From: an uncultured Dialister sp.
GTDB taxonomy: Bacteria > Bacillota > Negativicutes > Veillonellales > Dialisteraceae
Assembly: GCA_900547785.1 (NCBI GenBank)
Contig: URIB01000001.1
Coordinates: 124,001-188,000, forward strand
Direction: 5' to 3'
Length of the DNA: 64,000 nt
Shown: piece after piece, positions 16,234-25,812 of the stretch
How the letters are laid out: each line of letters starts with the position of its first letter
How positions within the stretch are numbered: position 1 is the first letter of the stretch
Notes under the pieces: model-generated
Told to the model about the DNA's origin: nothing
Seen by the model: only the letters and a program-made list of their open reading frames with translations
Databases searched by the model: none
Program-made: the position numbers and the translations under genes

Positions 16234-19200
16234 TTGAGTTCAAAAATTAAATGGTATTTAAACGGGATAGCCGGTGCTGTTTTTGTGATAGTCGTGGTCA
16301 TTTATCTCGTTATACGTCCGGTGGTAGTACAAAATCTGGAGCCTGTTCTGCAGCAGGCGGCAGAAGAAAAACTGAATGGAGAAATATCGTGGCGGTTGAT
16401 GGACTTGGATCCCCGGTACAATCTTTCTTTCGATGGACTGTTGCTGAAAGATGAAAGCGGTCGGGATGTTTTAAGGTCCCCTAATATGACGATAGACTGG
16501 TCTCTTTGCGGACTGTACAATTATTATATGAATGACGGGGCTTTGTTGGACGTTATTAAGGAAATATCGGTAGAAGCCCCTGAATTATCCGTGGAAGAAA
16601 AATCTGACGGGACATGGAATATCCAGCATATCGTCAAGGATAACACGGAAGAAGACGAAGGGATTTTTAAAGGAAAAATTTCTATTGACGGAGGAAAAGT
16701 AAGAATAGGACTTCTTTCGGGAGATACCTATGAGGTGGAACAGCTAAAAGGAAGGTTTTCCCGGCAAGAGGATAACAAAATAAAAGGTACGTTTAGCGGA
16801 ATATTTTTGACTTCTGAGCTGAATGGAACGCTTTTGTATACCGATGAAAATAATTTGAAAGCAGAAATCAAAGCGGATTCCGTTTCTCTCGAGTCATTGA
16901 AGCCGCTTCTTGAAAAGTTGCCTGATACGGAGCAGCATTTTGATGTCCAATCGGGAACAGGAAAAATAACAGGCGCCAAAATTTGGAGAAGTGACGGCGC
17001 CTTTTCTTATCATATAAAAGGCCGCCTGGAAGAAACCGTAGCAAGTTATAAAAATTATATGCTTACGGAGGGGGCGGCTTTTTTTGATATCTATAATAAA
17101 AATGTTTCTATAAAAGATTTTAGCGGAAAAATCAATGATCAATCGGTATCCGGGCATATGGAGATTGACTTCACTCATGATGACCCGGGATTGCTGGGAC
17201 AGATAGACTTTTCTCATGCAGCCGTAGAAAAACTTTTTGCCGATTCCGGGATTGCCGGACAGATCACAGGCCCTATCCATGTAGGCGGTACCGTATCCGA
17301 ACCTTTACTTGACGGTGCGCTTCGAATAAAAAACGGAAATTATAAAAACCTTGAAATTAAGGATGGGAAAAGTGAATTTTCTTACTACAAAAACAGTGTC
17401 AATGTTTCGTCCGTGGAAGCCCATGCAGCGGGAGGATTTGTTACAGGTCGGGGACATTACAATATGGAAGACGGCTATTTTAATATACATGCCGTTGCAG
17501 AAGAGTGTTCTTTAGATCAGCTGCCGGTCGAAAGTGTGATGGCAGGGACGGTTAGCGGCTCACTTATTGCAGAAGGAATGTATATAAACGGTGAGTTATT
17601 GTCTGTACAAGCTTCTGCGGAAGGAAAAGGAAATGATATTTCTTACCGGGGAAATTCAGCGGACGGCATTTTGGGAACAATTGAGTATAACAATGGTGAT
17701 TTCCAGGCGGTTTTTACGGGAAACGGTATAAGCGCCGAAGGTGTTCGGGCGGATTCTGTGACAGGGCGGATAGAAGGACAGGGAAAGGATTATCATATTT
17801 CCTATTTAAACGGGACGATGGGGCAAGGTACATTTTCCGTAAACGGACTTTGGGGAGAAAATAAAGTAAATCTCAATGTCAGAACATCGGATATAGATAT
17901 TTCGCCATTTTCAAGTTTAGCAGGAGTTGATATGTCCGGTACGGTTTCATCAGCAATGACGGTCGATGGAACGGCGGACAGCCCGCAAGCCCGGGGAGAA
18001 GCTTCTATCTATAACGGACATTTCGACAAGATTTCTTTCGAGTCGCTTCAAGGGAAGTTTGCCTATTCCAATAAAATACTGTCTTTAGATTCTGTAGAAA
18101 TTAAAGATAAAGAAGGGAAACATATTGTAAACGGATTTATCGGTACGGGGGATGACCATGCGATCGGCTTGCATATCAAAAGTAAAAAAATCCGTATAGA
18201 AGATTTACTTAAGATGGGCGATTTATCTTACCCGGTTACCGGCTGGGTAGAAAATACATTACATGTAACCGGAAACTTGCAGGCGCCTGTTATAACAGGC
18301 GATTTCCTGGCATGGGACGGATCTGTTTCGGGACAATTATTCCAAAGTGCGTCGGGAATCTATTCTTTTGAAAATAATCATGTGACTGTAAAAGACGGAT
18401 TGATTTATATGTATGACGGAGTCGGAAAGGTAAACGGAACTGTCAATAATAATAACTTGGATCTCGATATACTGTTTGCAGATATTGAGGCCGGACATTT
18501 GTTGGCGGAAAAGGGCATTCAAGGGAAAGTCGGTTTGAAAGGAAAGATTTCGGGAACGTTTGACAATCCTTTATTTCATGGCGCGGTTCAGAGCAGAGAA
18601 GTGACTTTGGAAAGCGGCAAACTTCATATGCTTTCTATGGGTATTGACTATAGAGATCACGTGCTGTCGGTTTCGGACGGGAGTTTTTACCAAGGAGAAG
18701 GGCTTTTCAAGTGGAAAGGTCTGTACAATGATGCATCAGGCATATTGTCCGGTAATTTGGAATTTAAAAATTGGGATATCAATGAGATTGCTAAAATATT
18801 TAAATTACCCATATTAAATTCCGGCGGAACAGTTGACGGAGCCATGTCCATTAAAGGAACTATGGAAAATCCCGACATCGTTTTCCGGGCGAAGATTAAC
18901 GGGGGACATCTGGCGGATACCGTTGTGGGAGAAGGATACATAGATCTTTCTTATATCAATAAAGCGCTTTCTATCCGGAAACTGCATGTTCCTGTAGGTG
19001 ACGGCATACTGGCGGCGCAAGGAGAAATGTCCGGTCAAGGGGATTTGGATTTACAAGTAGCGGCTACCCATATGGATATTTCATGGATTTCCCAAGTCAT
19101 GGGATATGAAGGGGTATATTTTGGCGGAAATCTTACGGCAGCGGCAGACTTAAAAGGAACAAAAGATAATCCGCAGATTGACTTCTCTGTAGGTATAGAA

Positions 19201-20616
19201 AAACCGCAATATAACGACTATGTATTTGATTCCCTTTCCTTTATGGGGATTACGGAAAATAATACGATACATATTTCACAGGCGCTTGTAAAAAAAGATT
19301 CCTATAAGATAAGCGGAAAAGGTTCTATGCCCGTTAATATGATTACCCGCAAAAATTCGGCGGATGCATCACCTCTGGATTTGGAAATAAATCTTGATCA
19401 TGCGGATTTAAATGCATTGGGGCTGTTTTTGAAACCGGTGACATCGGCTCAGGGACCGATTCAAGGGAAAGTAAAAATTGCCGGTGGATGGAATGATCCG
19501 GAAATTTACGGAAATATTTCAGTAAAAGACGGTCAAATGACCTTGGCTACATTGAGCGACCCGCTTATGCCTGTTGACGGAAGGATTGATTTTTACGGGA
19601 AGGAAGCCTCCTTAAAAGGTATAGCCGTTTTCGGCAGCGGAAACGCAGCTGCCGACGGTTCGGTGGTTTGGGATCATTCCGAAATAACAGGATATACCGG
19701 AGAAGCACATGTTCATGGTGCGGATATTCATTCCACCTATTATAAAGGGGCTATGGATGCGGATGTTACCTTTGGTGATGTTAACGGCATGCCCGGTGTG
19801 ATAGGAGATTTGCATGTCCATGATGCAACAATTGACGTGCCGTTATCTTTGCTTCTGGAAGAGTCATCGGGAACCGTTCCGGTTGCTGTAGATATGAATA
19901 TCATTTTAGGTGACAACGTAAGACTTTATAACAGTGCGCTTTATGATATCCGGTTAAAAGGAAACATAGATGCAGTAGGACCGCTTGACGCTCCTTATGT
20001 GACAGGGAAAGTCAATGTGGAAAAGGGGACTGTGAAGGTCAATATGACGGAGTTTAAGATTGACTCCGGGCGCGCTGTCTGGGGAGGCGGCATCAACGGT
20101 ATTTTACCTGATGTCGAAGTGAAAGCATCGACCAAAGTGAGTGACTATAATATTTGGGCGGAAATCAAAGGCGTTCCGGGAAATATGGCAACCACGTTCC
20201 GGAGCGAACCTTATTTGAATGATTCACAAATATTAATGCTCCTTACGTTGCACGCAAACCCGAATGGAGAAAATCAGGAAGCCATAGATGCAGCGTTGTT
20301 TAATGCGGGATTGACACTGGTGTTCGGTAACGGGGTACAAAACTTCTTCAAAGACACTATCGGTCTTGATATGATCAGTGTTACATCCAGCTTGACGGAT
20401 TATTATGACAGTACGTCTGCAAACGACAATTATTACTATATAAAAATCGGGAAATATTTATTCAATGATTTCATGCTTACGGCCACGACGGGAGTTAATA
20501 ATGATCAGAAAAGTATAGGATTCCATTATGATGTAAATTCGCATCTGGGTATTTCTGCATGGTATAATAACGAACATGACAGCTATGTGGGGACTGATTG
20601 GAAATTCAGATTTTAG
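16234..20616 (+). CDS. tamB: TamB-family (AsmA-like) envelope protein
   Basis: A 1460-residue protein with one N-terminal membrane anchor (about residues 9-27), a very long beta-rich middle made of repeated AsmA-like segments, and a C-terminal TamB/DUF490 domain (about 1150-1460). Proteins of this type form a hydrophobic groove bridging the periplasm and are thought to carry phospholipids to the outer membrane, working with an Omp85 protein. The start is TTG at 16234 with AGGAG six bases before it; no nearby ATG has a site. It ends nine bases before the sigma factor gene and is followed two genes later by bamA. Confidence 0.9.
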   Translation: MSSKIKWYLNGIAGAVFVIVVVIYLVIRPVVVQNLEPVLQQAAEEKLNGEISWRLMDLDPRYNLSFDGLLLKDESGRDVLRSPNMTIDWSLCGLYNYYMNDGALLDVIKEISVEAPELSVEEKSDGTWNIQHIVKDNTEEDEGIFKGKISIDGGKVRIGLLSGDTYEVEQLKGRFSRQEDNKIKGTFSGIFLTSELNGTLLYTDENNLKAEIKADSVSLESLKPLLEKLPDTEQHFDVQSGTGKITGAKIWRSDGAFSYHIKGRLEETVASYKNYMLTEGAAFFDIYNKNVSIKDFSGKINDQSVSGHMEIDFTHDDPGLLGQIDFSHAAVEKLFADSGIAGQITGPIHVGGTVSEPLLDGALRIKNGNYKNLEIKDGKSEFSYYKNSVNVSSVEAHAAGGFVTGRGHYNMEDGYFNIHAVAEECSLDQLPVESVMAGTVSGSLIAEGMYINGELLSVQASAEGKGNDISYRGNSADGILGTIEYNNGDFQAVFTGNGISAEGVRADSVTGRIEGQGKDYHISYLNGTMGQGTFSVNGLWGENKVNLNVRTSDIDISPFSSLAGVDMSGTVSSAMTVDGTADSPQARGEASIYNGHFDKISFESLQGKFAYSNKILSLDSVEIKDKEGKHIVNGFIGTGDDHAIGLHIKSKKIRIEDLLKMGDLSYPVTGWVENTLHVTGNLQAPVITGDFLAWDGSVSGQLFQSASGIYSFENNHVTVKDGLIYMYDGVGKVNGTVNNNNLDLDILFADIEAGHLLAEKGIQGKVGLKGKISGTFDNPLFHGAVQSREVTLESGKLHMLSMGIDYRDHVLSVSDGSFYQGEGLFKWKGLYNDASGILSGNLEFKNWDINEIAKIFKLPILNSGGTVDGAMSIKGTMENPDIVFRAKINGGHLADTVVGEGYIDLSYINKALSIRKLHVPVGDGILAAQGEMSGQGDLDLQVAATHMDISWISQVMGYEGVYFGGNLTAAADLKGTKDNPQIDFSVGIEKPQYNDYVFDSLSFMGITENNTIHISQALVKKDSYKISGKGSMPVNMITRKNSADASPLDLEINLDHADLNALGLFLKPVTSAQGPIQGKVKIAGGWNDPEIYGNISVKDGQMTLATLSDPLMPVDGRIDFYGKEASLKGIAVFGSGNAAADGSVVWDHSEITGYTGEAHVHGADIHSTYYKGAMDADVTFGDVNGMPGVIGDLHVHDATIDVPLSLLLEESSGTVPVAVDMNIILGDNVRLYNSALYDIRLKGNIDAVGPLDAPYVTGKVNVEKGTVKVNMTEFKIDSGRAVWGGGINGILPDVEVKASTKVSDYNIWAEIKGVPGNMATTFRSEPYLNDSQILMLLTLHANPNGENQEAIDAALFNAGLTLVFGNGVQNFFKDTIGLDMISVTSSLTDYYDSTSANDNYYYIKIGKYLFNDFMLTATTGVNNDQKSIGFHYDVNSHLGISAWYNNEHDSYVGTDWKFRF

Positions 20617-20625
20617 GAGAATATC

Positions 20626-21243
20626 ATGCTGAGTGAGTATATAAAGTCTTTACCTAAAGAAGGAAAGTTATCCCGCGAAGAAGAAAGCCGCCTTTGGCGG
20701 GCATATAAACAAGGAAATAAAATGGAAGCGCGGCAAGAAATTATCGAGCATTATCAGCTTCTGGTGTTCCGTGAGGCCACGAAATATCCTCTCCAGGAAA
20801 CGGTGATTCTTGATCTGATTCAGGAAGGAACGGTGGGATTGATGGAGGCGGCTGAAAAATTTGATCCCGAGCAAGGGGTGGCTTTTTCACTCTACGCGGT
20901 GCACCGTATTCGGGGAAGGATTATAGATTTTTTGAAAAAAAGCCAATCAGACGTATTGCTTGGGGAAAATCAGGAAGAAAAGCTATACGCCTTAGAAACA
21001 GTACCGGATATGGCTTTTGATATAGCGGACAGAAATTCTTTGCACTCCGCAGTATCGGTAGCGGTTAATCGTTTACCTACTAAGGAACAGGACGTTATAC
21101 GCAGCATATATCTGGAAGAAAAGACGGCTTCTGAAACGGCTGATCATTTATCGGTAACTACTGCCTATGTGTACCGCTTGCAAAAAAAAGGAATCCGCCG
21201 GCTAAGAGGGATGTTGTCAAATCTTATGCATGACAGAAAATAA
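20626..21243 (+). CDS. Sigma-70-family RNA polymerase sigma factor
   Basis: A 205-residue sigma factor with region 2 (about residues 38-105, including DLIQEGTVGLMEAAEKFDP and HRIRGRIIDFLKK) and region 4 (about 145-198, LPTKEQDVIRSIYLEEKTA, then a helix-turn-helix). Region 1.1 is missing and region 3 is reduced or absent, so it is an alternative sigma. It lies in the outer-membrane gene cluster, nine bases after tamB, and the next gene codes for a single-pass membrane protein. That suggests a role in envelope-stress control, which is inference from position. Confidence 0.85.
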   Translation: MLSEYIKSLPKEGKLSREEESRLWRAYKQGNKMEARQEIIEHYQLLVFREATKYPLQETVILDLIQEGTVGLMEAAEKFDPEQGVAFSLYAVHRIRGRIIDFLKKSQSDVLLGENQEEKLYALETVPDMAFDIADRNSLHSAVSVAVNRLPTKEQDVIRSIYLEEKTASETADHLSVTTAYVYRLQKKGIRRLRGMLSNLMHDRK

Positions 21244-21280
21244 TATATTACCGGCAATTTTTACAGAAATCAAAAGAGAA

Positions 21281-21351
21281 TCGGAGAAAACGGATATTAC
21301 TCGGAGAAATTGGCCGTTCGTAAATATATATAAGTGCAAGACTATATATTT
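21281..21351 (+). repeat. Short repeats between the sigma factor and its neighbour
   Basis: TCGGAGAAA occurs at 21281-21289 and 21301-21309, 20 bases apart. An AT-rich inverted repeat, AAATATATA (21322-21330) and TATATATTT (21343-21351), follows just before the ribosome binding site at 21361. These may be promoter or operator elements used by the neighbouring sigma factor. No standard -35/-10 pair is seen. Confidence 0.4.
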
Positions 21352-21372
21352 GTAAACGAAAGGAGGGGCATG

Positions 21373-21894
21373 ATGGTCGGCGATAAACTGAACCGCGTTA
21401 AATCAATAAGAAGATGGCTTGACAAGGCGGAAGAATCTTATTCCAGTGATAAAGAAATCTCCGGAGAAATTAATCTCATTATGGCGCAAGCGGAAATGCA
21501 AAGACTCAAAGAACATTATCCGCATAAATTGGTCAAAAAGTGGGGCATCCGTCTGGGGGCTTTTGCGCTGGCGATCGGTATAATGTTTGGAATGAATACG
21601 GCGCTGACAGTCGGGCAAGATGCAGGACCGGTCATACTTCCTCAAAAGAAAGCAAAGCTATTGGGAAAAGAAATTGTTGCGAAAGAAATCGAAGTGGGTC
21701 AAACTACTAAAGAAATATCCGCAAGAAGTATTGTGAAAACGGATAACGAAACAGAAAGTCCGGTTGGCGTTCATGCACGGAAAGAAACGATGATACAGGA
21801 GGTACCTGTAATTCCCGTTCCGCCTGTTATGTCCCAACAAGAATTGCAAAGTGTCGTAAGTGAAGCGGGACGAGCCTTACGCGGTCAGTCCTGA
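21373..21894 (+). CDS. Single-pass membrane protein next to a sigma factor, unknown
   Basis: A 173-residue protein of no family I recognise. Residues 1-52 are charged and cytoplasmic (LNRVKSIRRWLDKAEESYSS), about 53-75 form one membrane helix (LGAFALAIGIMFGMNTALTV), and the rest is an extracytoplasmic tail with a Pro/Val-rich stretch (VPVIPVPPVM). This topology matches membrane anti-sigma factors, but none of their sequence motifs are visible. I chose the second ATG (21373) because AGGAGG ends six bases before it; the ATG at 21370 is only three bases away. Confidence 0.6.
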   Translation: MVGDKLNRVKSIRRWLDKAEESYSSDKEISGEINLIMAQAEMQRLKEHYPHKLVKKWGIRLGAFALAIGIMFGMNTALTVGQDAGPVILPQKKAKLLGKEIVAKEIEVGQTTKEISARSIVKTDNETESPVGVHARKETMIQEVPVIPVPPVMSQQELQSVVSEAGRALRGQS

Positions 21895-21899
21895 TTATA

Positions 21900-21905
21900 T
21901 ATAAT
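21900..21905 (+). promoter_or_regulatory. Possible -10 box before bamA
   Basis: A perfect TATAAT lies 30 bases before the bamA start, with a poor -35 (TTACGC, 21877-21882) at 17 bases. It could be an internal promoter of the cluster. Confidence 0.35.
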
Positions 21906-21934
21906 ATAAAAAATTTAGGGAGGATTATACGATT

Positions 21935-23935
21935 ATGTTAAAACAAAAGAAGATTCTGCTTGCATCAGCGATTATGATTTCCTTATCAGGATTTACAGCA
22001 GGGGCGGCTGTGTCTCCTGAATTGGCGGCAAGCGGCAGCGGAATGTCGCAAAGCTCTATGGTCAATGTAAATAACGGGAAATCAATTGCCCCTGTGTCAT
22101 CGGGCGATGTGTCAGCGGATACGGGATCGATGACGGTAGAACAATCCGAGCAGACCGTAGCGGTCGGAGATGCATCTTTGTATCTTTCCCAAGAGGATAA
22201 TGCACGGATTGCGCTGCAAGAAGGAAAAACGGTGACGAAAGTGGACTTCATAGGAGTGCCCGAAGAAGTTAAGCCGCAATTGTTTCCTTTACTGCAAAGT
22301 AAGCCGGGGAGTGTCATTACCACGGAATTAATCAGAAATGATGTGGCATCCTTAGGAAGCACAGGTGTATTTTCTCAGATTTCCCCGGATTTTTCTCCTG
22401 TCCCGGAGGGTGTAAAAGTAGATTATAAGTTGGTATCCAATCCGGTGGTTCATCAGGTGAGATTTTCAGGGAATACCATTTTCAGCGATGAATATTTGAA
22501 AAACATTATGGATATTCCGCAAGACAGTGTACTTAATTTTGTTTCAGTGAATCAGAAAGTGCGTCAGATTGAAAATCTGTATCTCCAGCAGGGGTATATT
22601 TTGGTGTCTGTTCCCAATGTGCAGGTAACACCGGACGGAATTCTGCATATTGAAATTGCGGAAGGACAAATTGAAGATATTTTATTGGTTGGGAATGAAA
22701 AAACGAAAAATAAGGTGATTCTCAGGGAATTAAGATTTAAAAAAGGGCAGCCGTTTAATAAATTCTTGGCGAGCCGGAGTATGGAGCGTCTTTATAATCT
22801 CGGATATTTTGAAGATGTCAACATGAAATTGCTGCCCGGAAAGAACGGCGAGCATAATGTAATTGTTGAAATTGATGTAATTGAACAAAAGACGGGGATT
22901 ATTACTGTCGGTGCCGGCTATTCCGAATCTGACGGCATGGTAGGAATTTTGGAAGTAGGAGATACCAATTTCCGGGGAACCGGGGATAAAGTCAATGTTC
23001 ATTGGGAATTCGGCGGTGCCGGTCATGGCAGAAATTACCAGTTGTCCTATACCAGACCATGGATTAATTCCAACGGGGATTCTTTAGGAGCCTCCATTTT
23101 CAACCGGGTTTATCAGTACAATGATTATAATGCGGATGGAGAAACCATAGCGGAATATGACAAGCGCAGACAGGGATGGAATCTGACATGGGGACGTGTG
23201 AGTGATGAATACCGTACCAATTACTTGAATTTTGAGTCGGTTAAAGAATCTTATGATGACAGCGACGGCTTCCAGTGGGGCGGCGTAGCGAGAGAAGCTT
23301 TCCAAAAAGATTTCAAAAAGAAGGGCTTTAAAGATCCGAAAGAGATGGAAAAAGACTGGTATAATAAGATTCAAAACAATTTCGGCAGAACAAACAGCCT
23401 GACTTTTACGCACGTATTTGATAATCGTGACAATTATTTCAATGCAAGCCGCGGTAAAAGAATATCGTATTCACTCCAGTGGGGCGGTCATGGATTGGGC
23501 GGAAAATATGATTTCTATAAATTGACCGCAGAGGGGCGTTTCTATAAGGCGCTCGGAAATGGACATATCCTGGCGCTTCGTCTTATGGGCGGCTACATTG
23601 ACGGCAATGTTTCTTACGGCAATTTGTTTGATCTTGGCGGATCCAATACACTTCGCGGTTATGAAGATGATCAGTTTAAAGGGAATAAGATGTATGCAGC
23701 TACGCTGGAATACCGCTTCCCGATTGCCAAGAAAGTACAGGGCGTTGTATTTACCGACGCAGGATCGACGTGGGGCATTGATAACGGACAAATTCCGTGG
23801 TATGAAGACGATACATCCATTCATTTTGCGGCAGGTGTGGGAATTCGTTTGCAAACGCCGATCGGTCCTATCCGCTTAGATTATGGACATGGCGATCGCA
23901 ACAAATTCCACTTCAGCTTCGGAACACAATTCTAA
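21935..23935 (+). CDS. bamA: BamA/Omp85 outer-membrane assembly factor
   Basis: A 666-residue exported protein. After a signal peptide (about 1-27) and a Ser/Val-rich stretch to about residue 95, three POTRA-like domains follow (starting near 100, 178 and 250, for example VHQVRFSGNTIFSDEYL and IEDILLVGNEKTKNKVI). A 16-strand-type barrel fills about 330-666 and ends in FSFGTQF. BamA folds and inserts barrel proteins in the outer membrane. Three POTRAs instead of the proteobacterial five is common outside Proteobacteria. The ATG at 21935 has AGGGAGG upstream. Confidence 0.93.
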   Translation: MLKQKKILLASAIMISLSGFTAGAAVSPELAASGSGMSQSSMVNVNNGKSIAPVSSGDVSADTGSMTVEQSEQTVAVGDASLYLSQEDNARIALQEGKTVTKVDFIGVPEEVKPQLFPLLQSKPGSVITTELIRNDVASLGSTGVFSQISPDFSPVPEGVKVDYKLVSNPVVHQVRFSGNTIFSDEYLKNIMDIPQDSVLNFVSVNQKVRQIENLYLQQGYILVSVPNVQVTPDGILHIEIAEGQIEDILLVGNEKTKNKVILRELRFKKGQPFNKFLASRSMERLYNLGYFEDVNMKLLPGKNGEHNVIVEIDVIEQKTGIITVGAGYSESDGMVGILEVGDTNFRGTGDKVNVHWEFGGAGHGRNYQLSYTRPWINSNGDSLGASIFNRVYQYNDYNADGETIAEYDKRRQGWNLTWGRVSDEYRTNYLNFESVKESYDDSDGFQWGGVAREAFQKDFKKKGFKDPKEMEKDWYNKIQNNFGRTNSLTFTHVFDNRDNYFNASRGKRISYSLQWGGHGLGGKYDFYKLTAEGRFYKALGNGHILALRLMGGYIDGNVSYGNLFDLGGSNTLRGYEDDQFKGNKMYAATLEYRFPIAKKVQGVVFTDAGSTWGIDNGQIPWYEDDTSIHFAAGVGIRLQTPIGPIRLDYGHGDRNKFHFSFGTQF

Positions 23936-23956
23936 TTTGGAAGGTAAGGAGGTTAT

Positions 23957-25255
23957 ATGCAGCCTTCTTTATGGCAACGGCGGGTTATGCGGGCAATTCT
24001 TCTTTTGCTCGCAAACCTTGCTTTTGTTTTATTTACGGTAAGAGCGGCACCTGTTGAAAGTGTGGGGGTTTCAGTCAGCGCAGGCAAAGAAGAGATTCCC
24101 GTTTCTGTAAAAAAACGTATTGAAGCCAGTATTTCTTCTATAGGAAATAATGTCTTCGTCGGTAAGGATGAAAACATCCTACGATCGCATGGCGTACAAT
24201 ATAACAAAGTGATGGCAGATATCATCAATCGTGTTGTTATCGGATACATGGTGGATTCCATGCAGATTGATTATGGAGCCCACACGGTGGTTACGGTGTC
24301 TTTAGCGCCGGCAGGAGAAATTGTTAAAGTTGTTGAAACCACTGTTGATTATGGGAATCTGACACCGGAAGCGGCAGCCTATGTAAAGAAAGATGCAGAA
24401 ACCGTTCCGCTATTGATGTCCGATTTATTGACAGGGCTTCCTGTTGACTCTGTCGGATGGGCGGAAAGTGTTTCCCGATCAGCCGGAAAAGACTTGGTGG
24501 AACAAATTTTACCGGAGTTTGACGCTAAGTTTGAAATAGAATCGGGAAAGACAACGAAAGTGCATATTTCGTTGATACCGAAAGGAGCTATTGTCCGGAC
24601 CGGCCATCTTGCCTTTCGTAAAACAACGGTACCCAAGCTTTTCATGATACGATCTGCCATGAAAACAGAATCCGCTATGAAAAATTTAGAAGGTCTGCCC
24701 GTTCATTTTGTAGACAGGCATAAAGAAAAATTGGCGCAAGAGATGAGAGAGTATCTTCTCTCAGATTATTTTGTAAAAAGATATGACATTGATATTGCAA
24801 CCGAGCTGATACCGGGGGAAACAACCGTCTTATATGTGGATGCATTGACAGACCATTGGAATATCCAGACGAAAGTCTGGCTGGACTCCGGGCGTGAAGG
24901 AAATGAAAATTATGCTTTTTACGGGCAGCTGGGGCATTATATGAGGAAAAACAATCTTGCTTTCGGTGAAGTCTATATTTATCCCAGTCCTATGGAATGG
25001 AATGTTTTTGCCGGCTTCAGTCATAAATTCGGAGATGGTTTGGAGGCAGGATATAAATATGATTTTGTAGAACGTATCGGTCATATGTTTGCCATCTTGC
25101 CGATTAAAGAAAAAATGGCACTTCGGTATGACCATAGTTTTGCCGGCGATGAAAATGAAATCGGGTTTTCTTATAAGATTCATAATTACATAACAGCGGA
25201 ATATGTGTATAATAGTGAAGAAGGGAATTGGCTCAGGCTGATTGCCAATTTATAA
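23957..25255 (+). CDS. Unrecognised exported protein, possible small outer-membrane barrel
   Basis: A 432-residue protein. Residues about 10-31 are a signal segment ending near VRAAP. The next 270 residues appear to hold three similar units ending in strand pairs: HTVVTVSLAPAGEIVK, TKVHISLIPKGAIVRT and the more distant ATELIPGETTVLYVDA. From about residue 300 the pattern is of alternating strands with aromatic girdles (WNVFAGFSHKFGDG, ALRYDHSF, ITAEYVYN) ending in LRLIANL, as in an eight-strand barrel. I know no family for it. The ATG has AGGAGG directly upstream and is 21 bases after bamA, so a part in outer-membrane assembly is likely. Confidence 0.75.
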   Translation: MQPSLWQRRVMRAILLLLANLAFVLFTVRAAPVESVGVSVSAGKEEIPVSVKKRIEASISSIGNNVFVGKDENILRSHGVQYNKVMADIINRVVIGYMVDSMQIDYGAHTVVTVSLAPAGEIVKVVETTVDYGNLTPEAAAYVKKDAETVPLLMSDLLTGLPVDSVGWAESVSRSAGKDLVEQILPEFDAKFEIESGKTTKVHISLIPKGAIVRTGHLAFRKTTVPKLFMIRSAMKTESAMKNLEGLPVHFVDRHKEKLAQEMREYLLSDYFVKRYDIDIATELIPGETTVLYVDALTDHWNIQTKVWLDSGREGNENYAFYGQLGHYMRKNNLAFGEVYIYPSPMEWNVFAGFSHKFGDGLEAGYKYDFVERIGHMFAILPIKEKMALRYDHSFAGDENEIGFSYKIHNYITAEYVYNSEEGNWLRLIANL

Positions 25256-25272
25256 AAGGAGTGATATTTATC

Positions 25273-25809
25273 ATGATGACAACTCTTGGCAACAAGAAAA
25301 ATGTGAAGATTTTTTCCTTTGCGCTGGCAGGGATTTTTATTGCATCGGTAGCGGGTATGGCCGTAGTGTCTATGGGAGATATTGCTAATGCGGCACCCAC
25401 CTCCGATATCGGGGTGGTAGACCAAAGACAGGTGATTTCCAATAACGGGACGATGGCTTTGGATTATCAAAAGAAATTAAAAGCCATGGCGGATGAAATG
25501 CAGAAAGATTTTGATGAAAAGTCAGCCGGAATGAGTGATGCGGAGAAAGAACGTCTTTTTGCCGATATGCAGCAGCAATTCAATCAAAAGCGTTTATCCA
25601 TAGAAAAAGAAGCGGAAGATCAAGTGACCAATGCCGTTAAGTCTGTCGCCTCTAAAAGAGGACTGTCCCTCGTTGTTGACAAGGCGGCGGTGATTTACGG
25701 GGGCACAGACATAACCAAAGATGTAAGTGATTCATTGATGCAGTCAACGGCAAAAGCTGAATCGGGACAGACAGAAGCACCGGCTGACAAGAAAACTGAA
25801 AGTAAATAG
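25273..25809 (+). CDS. OmpH/Skp-family periplasmic chaperone
   Basis: A 178-residue exported protein with a signal peptide (about 1-38, ending IANAAP), a short strand VGVVDQRQVI-like start (IGVVDQRQVISNNG), a coiled-coil arm of two long helices (about 60-120) and a final strand (GLSLVVDKAAVIYGGTDIT). This is the Skp plan: trimers clasp unfolded outer-membrane proteins in the periplasm. The ATG at 25273 has AAAGGAG at 11 bases; it is the first of three OmpH-like genes in a row. Confidence 0.88.
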   Translation: MMTTLGNKKNVKIFSFALAGIFIASVAGMAVVSMGDIANAAPTSDIGVVDQRQVISNNGTMALDYQKKLKAMADEMQKDFDEKSAGMSDAEKERLFADMQQQFNQKRLSIEKEAEDQVTNAVKSVASKRGLSLVVDKAAVIYGGTDITKDVSDSLMQSTAKAESGQTEAPADKKTESK

Positions 25810-25812
25810 TGA

